A DNA stretch of 6,951 bases, from assembly GCA_021790555.1 (NCBI GenBank), contig JAJYGY010000335.1:1-6951 (forward strand). Direction: 5' to 3'. This document shows, in pieces, positions 5,461 to 6,951 of this stretch; within the stretch, counting starts at the first letter, position 1; every line of letters begins with the position of its first letter. Made by a program: the position numbers and the translations under genes. This DNA is from a bacterium (GTDB taxonomy: Bacteria > Oederibacteriota > JAJYGY01). The notes under the pieces are model-generated. The model saw nothing but the letters and a program-made list of their open reading frames with translations. It ran no database searches and was not told the DNA's origin.

Positions 5461-6702
5461 TCAGGCCAGTTCCGGGTTTTTATGGAAAGCGGTCTCGAAC
5501 GCGGCCAGGTTGGGCTTGATGACCTTGGGCTCCTTCAGGTGGCCGTGCAGGGCCTCCTGGGTCTTCAGTCCCGTGCCGGTGATGTAGGCAACCGTCACCT
5601 CGTCCTTCCTGATGGCGCCCTTTTCCACCAGCTTCTTCAGGCAGGCCACGGTCACGCCCCCCGCCGTCTCGGCGAAGATGCCCTCGGTGGCGGCCAGCAG
5701 CTTGATGCCCTCGACCACCTCCTGGTCGGTCACCTTCTCGGCCGCCCCGCCCGATTCCTTGATGGCCTGCAGGGCGTAGTAGCCGTCGGCCGGGTTGCCG
5801 ATGGCCAGGGACTTGGCGATGGTGTTGGGCTTCACCGGCCGGAAGGTGTCGGTTCCCTCCAGGAAGGCCGTGGAAATGGGCGAGCAGCCCGCCGCCTGGG
5901 CCCCGCTGACCCGGGTGGCCACGCGCGCCAGCAGGCCCGTCTTCTTGAATTCCTGCAGGGCCTTCCAGATCTTGGTCAGCAGCGAGCCCGAGGCCATGGG
6001 CACCACCACGTGGTCGGGGGCCTTCCAGCCCAGCTGCTCGGCCACCTCGAAGCCCAGGGTCTTGGAGCCCTCGGCGTAGTAGGGCCGCACGTTGATGTTG
6101 ACGAAGGCCCAGCGGTACTTGCCGGCGATCTCGGAACAGAGGCGGTTGACCTCGTCGTAGTTGCCCTCCACGGCCACCAGGTTGGGCTGGTAGACGTTGC
6201 TGGCGGCCACCTTGCCCTGCTCCAGGTTGCTGGGGATGAACACGAAGCGGCTCATGCCGGCCTTGGCCCCGTAGGCCGACACCGCGTTGGCCAGGTTGCC
6301 CGTGGAGGCGCAGGCCAGGGTGTCGAAGCCCAGCTCCAGGGCCTTGGTGGCCGCCACCGACACCACCCGGTCCTTGAAGCTGTGGGTGGGGTTGGCGCAG
6401 TCGTTCTTGACGTAGAGTTCCTTCAGCCCCAGCGCCTTTTCAAGGTTGCGGGCGCGCAGCAGGGGGGTGAAGCCCTCCTGCAGGCTCACCGGGTTGCTGC
6501 CGTCGGCGGGCAGGAACTCCCGGTAGCGCCACATGGAAAGCGGGCGCGAGGCGATGAGTTCCCGCGTGACGGTCTTGGCGATCTTGGCGTAGTCGTACAC
6601 GCATTCCAGCGGGCCGAAGCAGAATTCGCAGACGTACTTGGCGGCGAGGGGGTATTCCTTGCCGCATTCGCGGCATTTGAGGGCGCTGACCGTGCTGGAC
6701 AT
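5461..6702 (-). CDS. thrC: Threonine synthase-like PLP enzyme with N-terminal zinc ribbon
   Basis: 413 residues. Threonine synthase converts O-phospho-L-homoserine and water to threonine and phosphate with PLP. An N-terminal zinc ribbon has Cys10-x2-Cys13 and Cys25-x2-Cys28. QEGFTPLLRA (75-84) is the usual substrate-side loop. The Schiff-base lysine is expected at Lys110 in THSFKDR (106-112). STGNLANA (133-140) is the substrate/cofactor loop, and TGTGLK (375-380) is near the cofactor ring. It is the short bacterial/archaeal type without the plant-like regulatory extension. I chose the ATG at 6702 because AAGGA lies 9 bases upstream and the zinc ribbon starts ten residues later. An upstream ATG at 6786 would add 28 residues unlike this family. 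Its neighbours are a sulfur carrier and a NIL protein rather than other threonine genes, so a paralogue using a thiocarboxylate on phosphohomoserine or phosphoserine is possible. Plain threonine synthase remains the default. Confidence 0.93.
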   Translation of the reverse strand: MSSTVSALKCRECGKEYPLAAKYVCEFCFGPLECVYDYAKIAKTVTRELIASRPLSMWRYREFLPADGSNPVSLQEGFTPLLRARNLEKALGLKELYVKNDCANPTHSFKDRVVSVAATKALELGFDTLACASTGNLANAVSAYGAKAGMSRFVFIPSNLEQGKVAASNVYQPNLVAVEGNYDEVNRLCSEIAGKYRWAFVNINVRPYYAEGSKTLGFEVAEQLGWKAPDHVVVPMASGSLLTKIWKALQEFKKTGLLARVATRVSGAQAAGCSPISTAFLEGTDTFRPVKPNTIAKSLAIGNPADGYYALQAIKESGGAAEKVTDQEVVEGIKLLAATEGIFAETAGGVTVACLKKLVEKGAIRKDEVTVAYITGTGLKTQEALHGHLKEPKVIKPNLAAFETAFHKNPELA

Positions 6703-6885
6703 GGCTTGCTTTCCTTTTGAGAAGGTCTTGTCGCCGCAGTGACCCCGAAATTTAGGGAGGATGCGCGCACAGGCCAGGAGGACCATTCCCCCAGACCCCC
6801 TTCTTTTCCCCGGTCACCCGGGGAAGTTTCCACGGAGGGATCTTCCACCGCGATGGTGCCTTGAAAACCCGCGACTTCCGGGCGT
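6703..6885 (-). other. Leader region upstream of threonine synthase, no gene seen
   Basis: This is the longest gap in the window and the most likely place for the promoter of the gene set. It contains the 6806-6825 hairpin, a GGAAACTTCC element, and the AAGGA site (6712-6716) of threonine synthase. No convincing sigma-70 boxes are visible: the best -10-like TAAATT (around 6750) has only a 3-of-6 match to a -35 box at 17 bp. I saw no T-box, SAM or other known riboswitch signature. Confidence 0.4.
6806..6825. terminator. Perfect 8-bp hairpin with 4-base loop, possible terminator or leader structure
   Basis: The plus strand reads ttccccgg, loop tcac, ccggggaa: a perfect GC-rich inverted repeat, 60 bp past the stop of the upstream partial gene and 103 bp before the threonine synthase ATG. 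Read on the minus strand it is followed by AAAAGAAGG, not a U-run, so it is not a classical intrinsic terminator. It could be a U-less terminator, an attenuator or an RNA-stabilising stem. Confidence 0.4.
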
Positions 6886-6951
6886 CTAAACCGCCGCGCC
6901 CTGCATGCTTTCCCCGACCCCCGGCACCGGCTCCCCGTTGGGCCGCACCTG
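6886..6951 (-). CDS. 3' end of an unidentified upstream gene
   Basis: From the window edge a frame stays open for 21 codons and ends in TAG at 6886. The encoded tail, with NGEPVPGVGESM near its middle and GAAV at its end, is too short to assign to a family. Support is indirect: same strand as all other genes, GC-rich third positions, and a hairpin about 60 bp after the stop. It could be a chance open frame; the sequence right of the window would settle it. Confidence 0.3.
   Translation of the reverse strand, partial: QVRPNGEPVPGVGESMQGAAV

Noticed and set aside
5482..6720. Long plus-strand open frame opposite threonine synthase (412 codons)
   Set aside because: Same shadow effect: low-complexity Gly/His/Leu/Val composition, no motif, and the opposite strand encodes an intact enzyme.
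6744..6780. Sigma-70 or sigma-54 promoter upstream of threonine synthase
   Set aside because: TAAATT has no acceptable -35 partner, and the TGGCC...TGCGC stretch does not give the GG-N10-GC spacing of sigma-54 promoters.
6703..6786. 28-residue N-terminal extension of threonine synthase from an upstream ATG
   Set aside because: The extension is unlike the family, and the ATG at 6702 has AAGGA at proper distance just before the zinc ribbon. A short leader peptide starting at 6786 cannot be excluded, but no run of Thr or Ile codons supports attenuation.

Overview
The window suggests a high-G+C bacterium (about two thirds G+C by eye). Every convincing gene reads on the minus strand, so gene order runs from the right end of the window to the left. 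The bacterial housekeeping genes rsmI and nadE rule out an archaeon. The gene mix would fit a Gram-negative lineage such as a deltaproteobacterium or a related deep-branching phylum, but nothing here fixes the phylum.

Right part (about 4850-6951): the last codons of an unidentified gene are followed by a 183-bp gap holding a perfect hairpin. Then comes a compact three-gene set: a zinc-ribbon threonine synthase (fold-type II PLP enzyme), a CysO-like ubiquitin-fold sulfur-carrier protein of the MoaD/ThiS family, and a stand-alone NIL-domain protein. Gaps are 23 and 3 bp and both small genes have strong ribosome binding sites. The set looks like a sulfur-transfer module. The carrier is closest in my memory to mycobacterial CysO, but it ends Gly-Gly-Arg instead of Gly-Gly, so it would need trimming before activation. 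The PLP partner is annotated as threonine synthase rather than a cysteine synthase. NIL domains are otherwise linked to methionine transport and homocysteine synthesis. A sulfur route to homocysteine or cysteine is therefore the most interesting hypothesis here. The E1-like activating enzyme and JAMM protease such a route would need are not in the window.

Middle (3062-4803): ammonia-type NAD synthetase (nadE) and 16S rRNA 2'-O-methyltransferase I (rsmI). Both use GTG starts and are separated by about 40 bp.

Left part (1-3027): glycerol kinase (glpK), a tandem-GNAT acetyltransferase and a patatin-like lipase cut by the window edge. These three are almost contiguous (1- and 2-bp gaps) and are probably co-translated. 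No glycerol facilitator or glycerol-3-phosphate dehydrogenase is present.

The largest gap between genes is 183 bp. No tRNA, rRNA, CRISPR array, insertion sequence or recognisable riboswitch was seen. The long plus-strand reading frames are shadows of the minus-strand genes.
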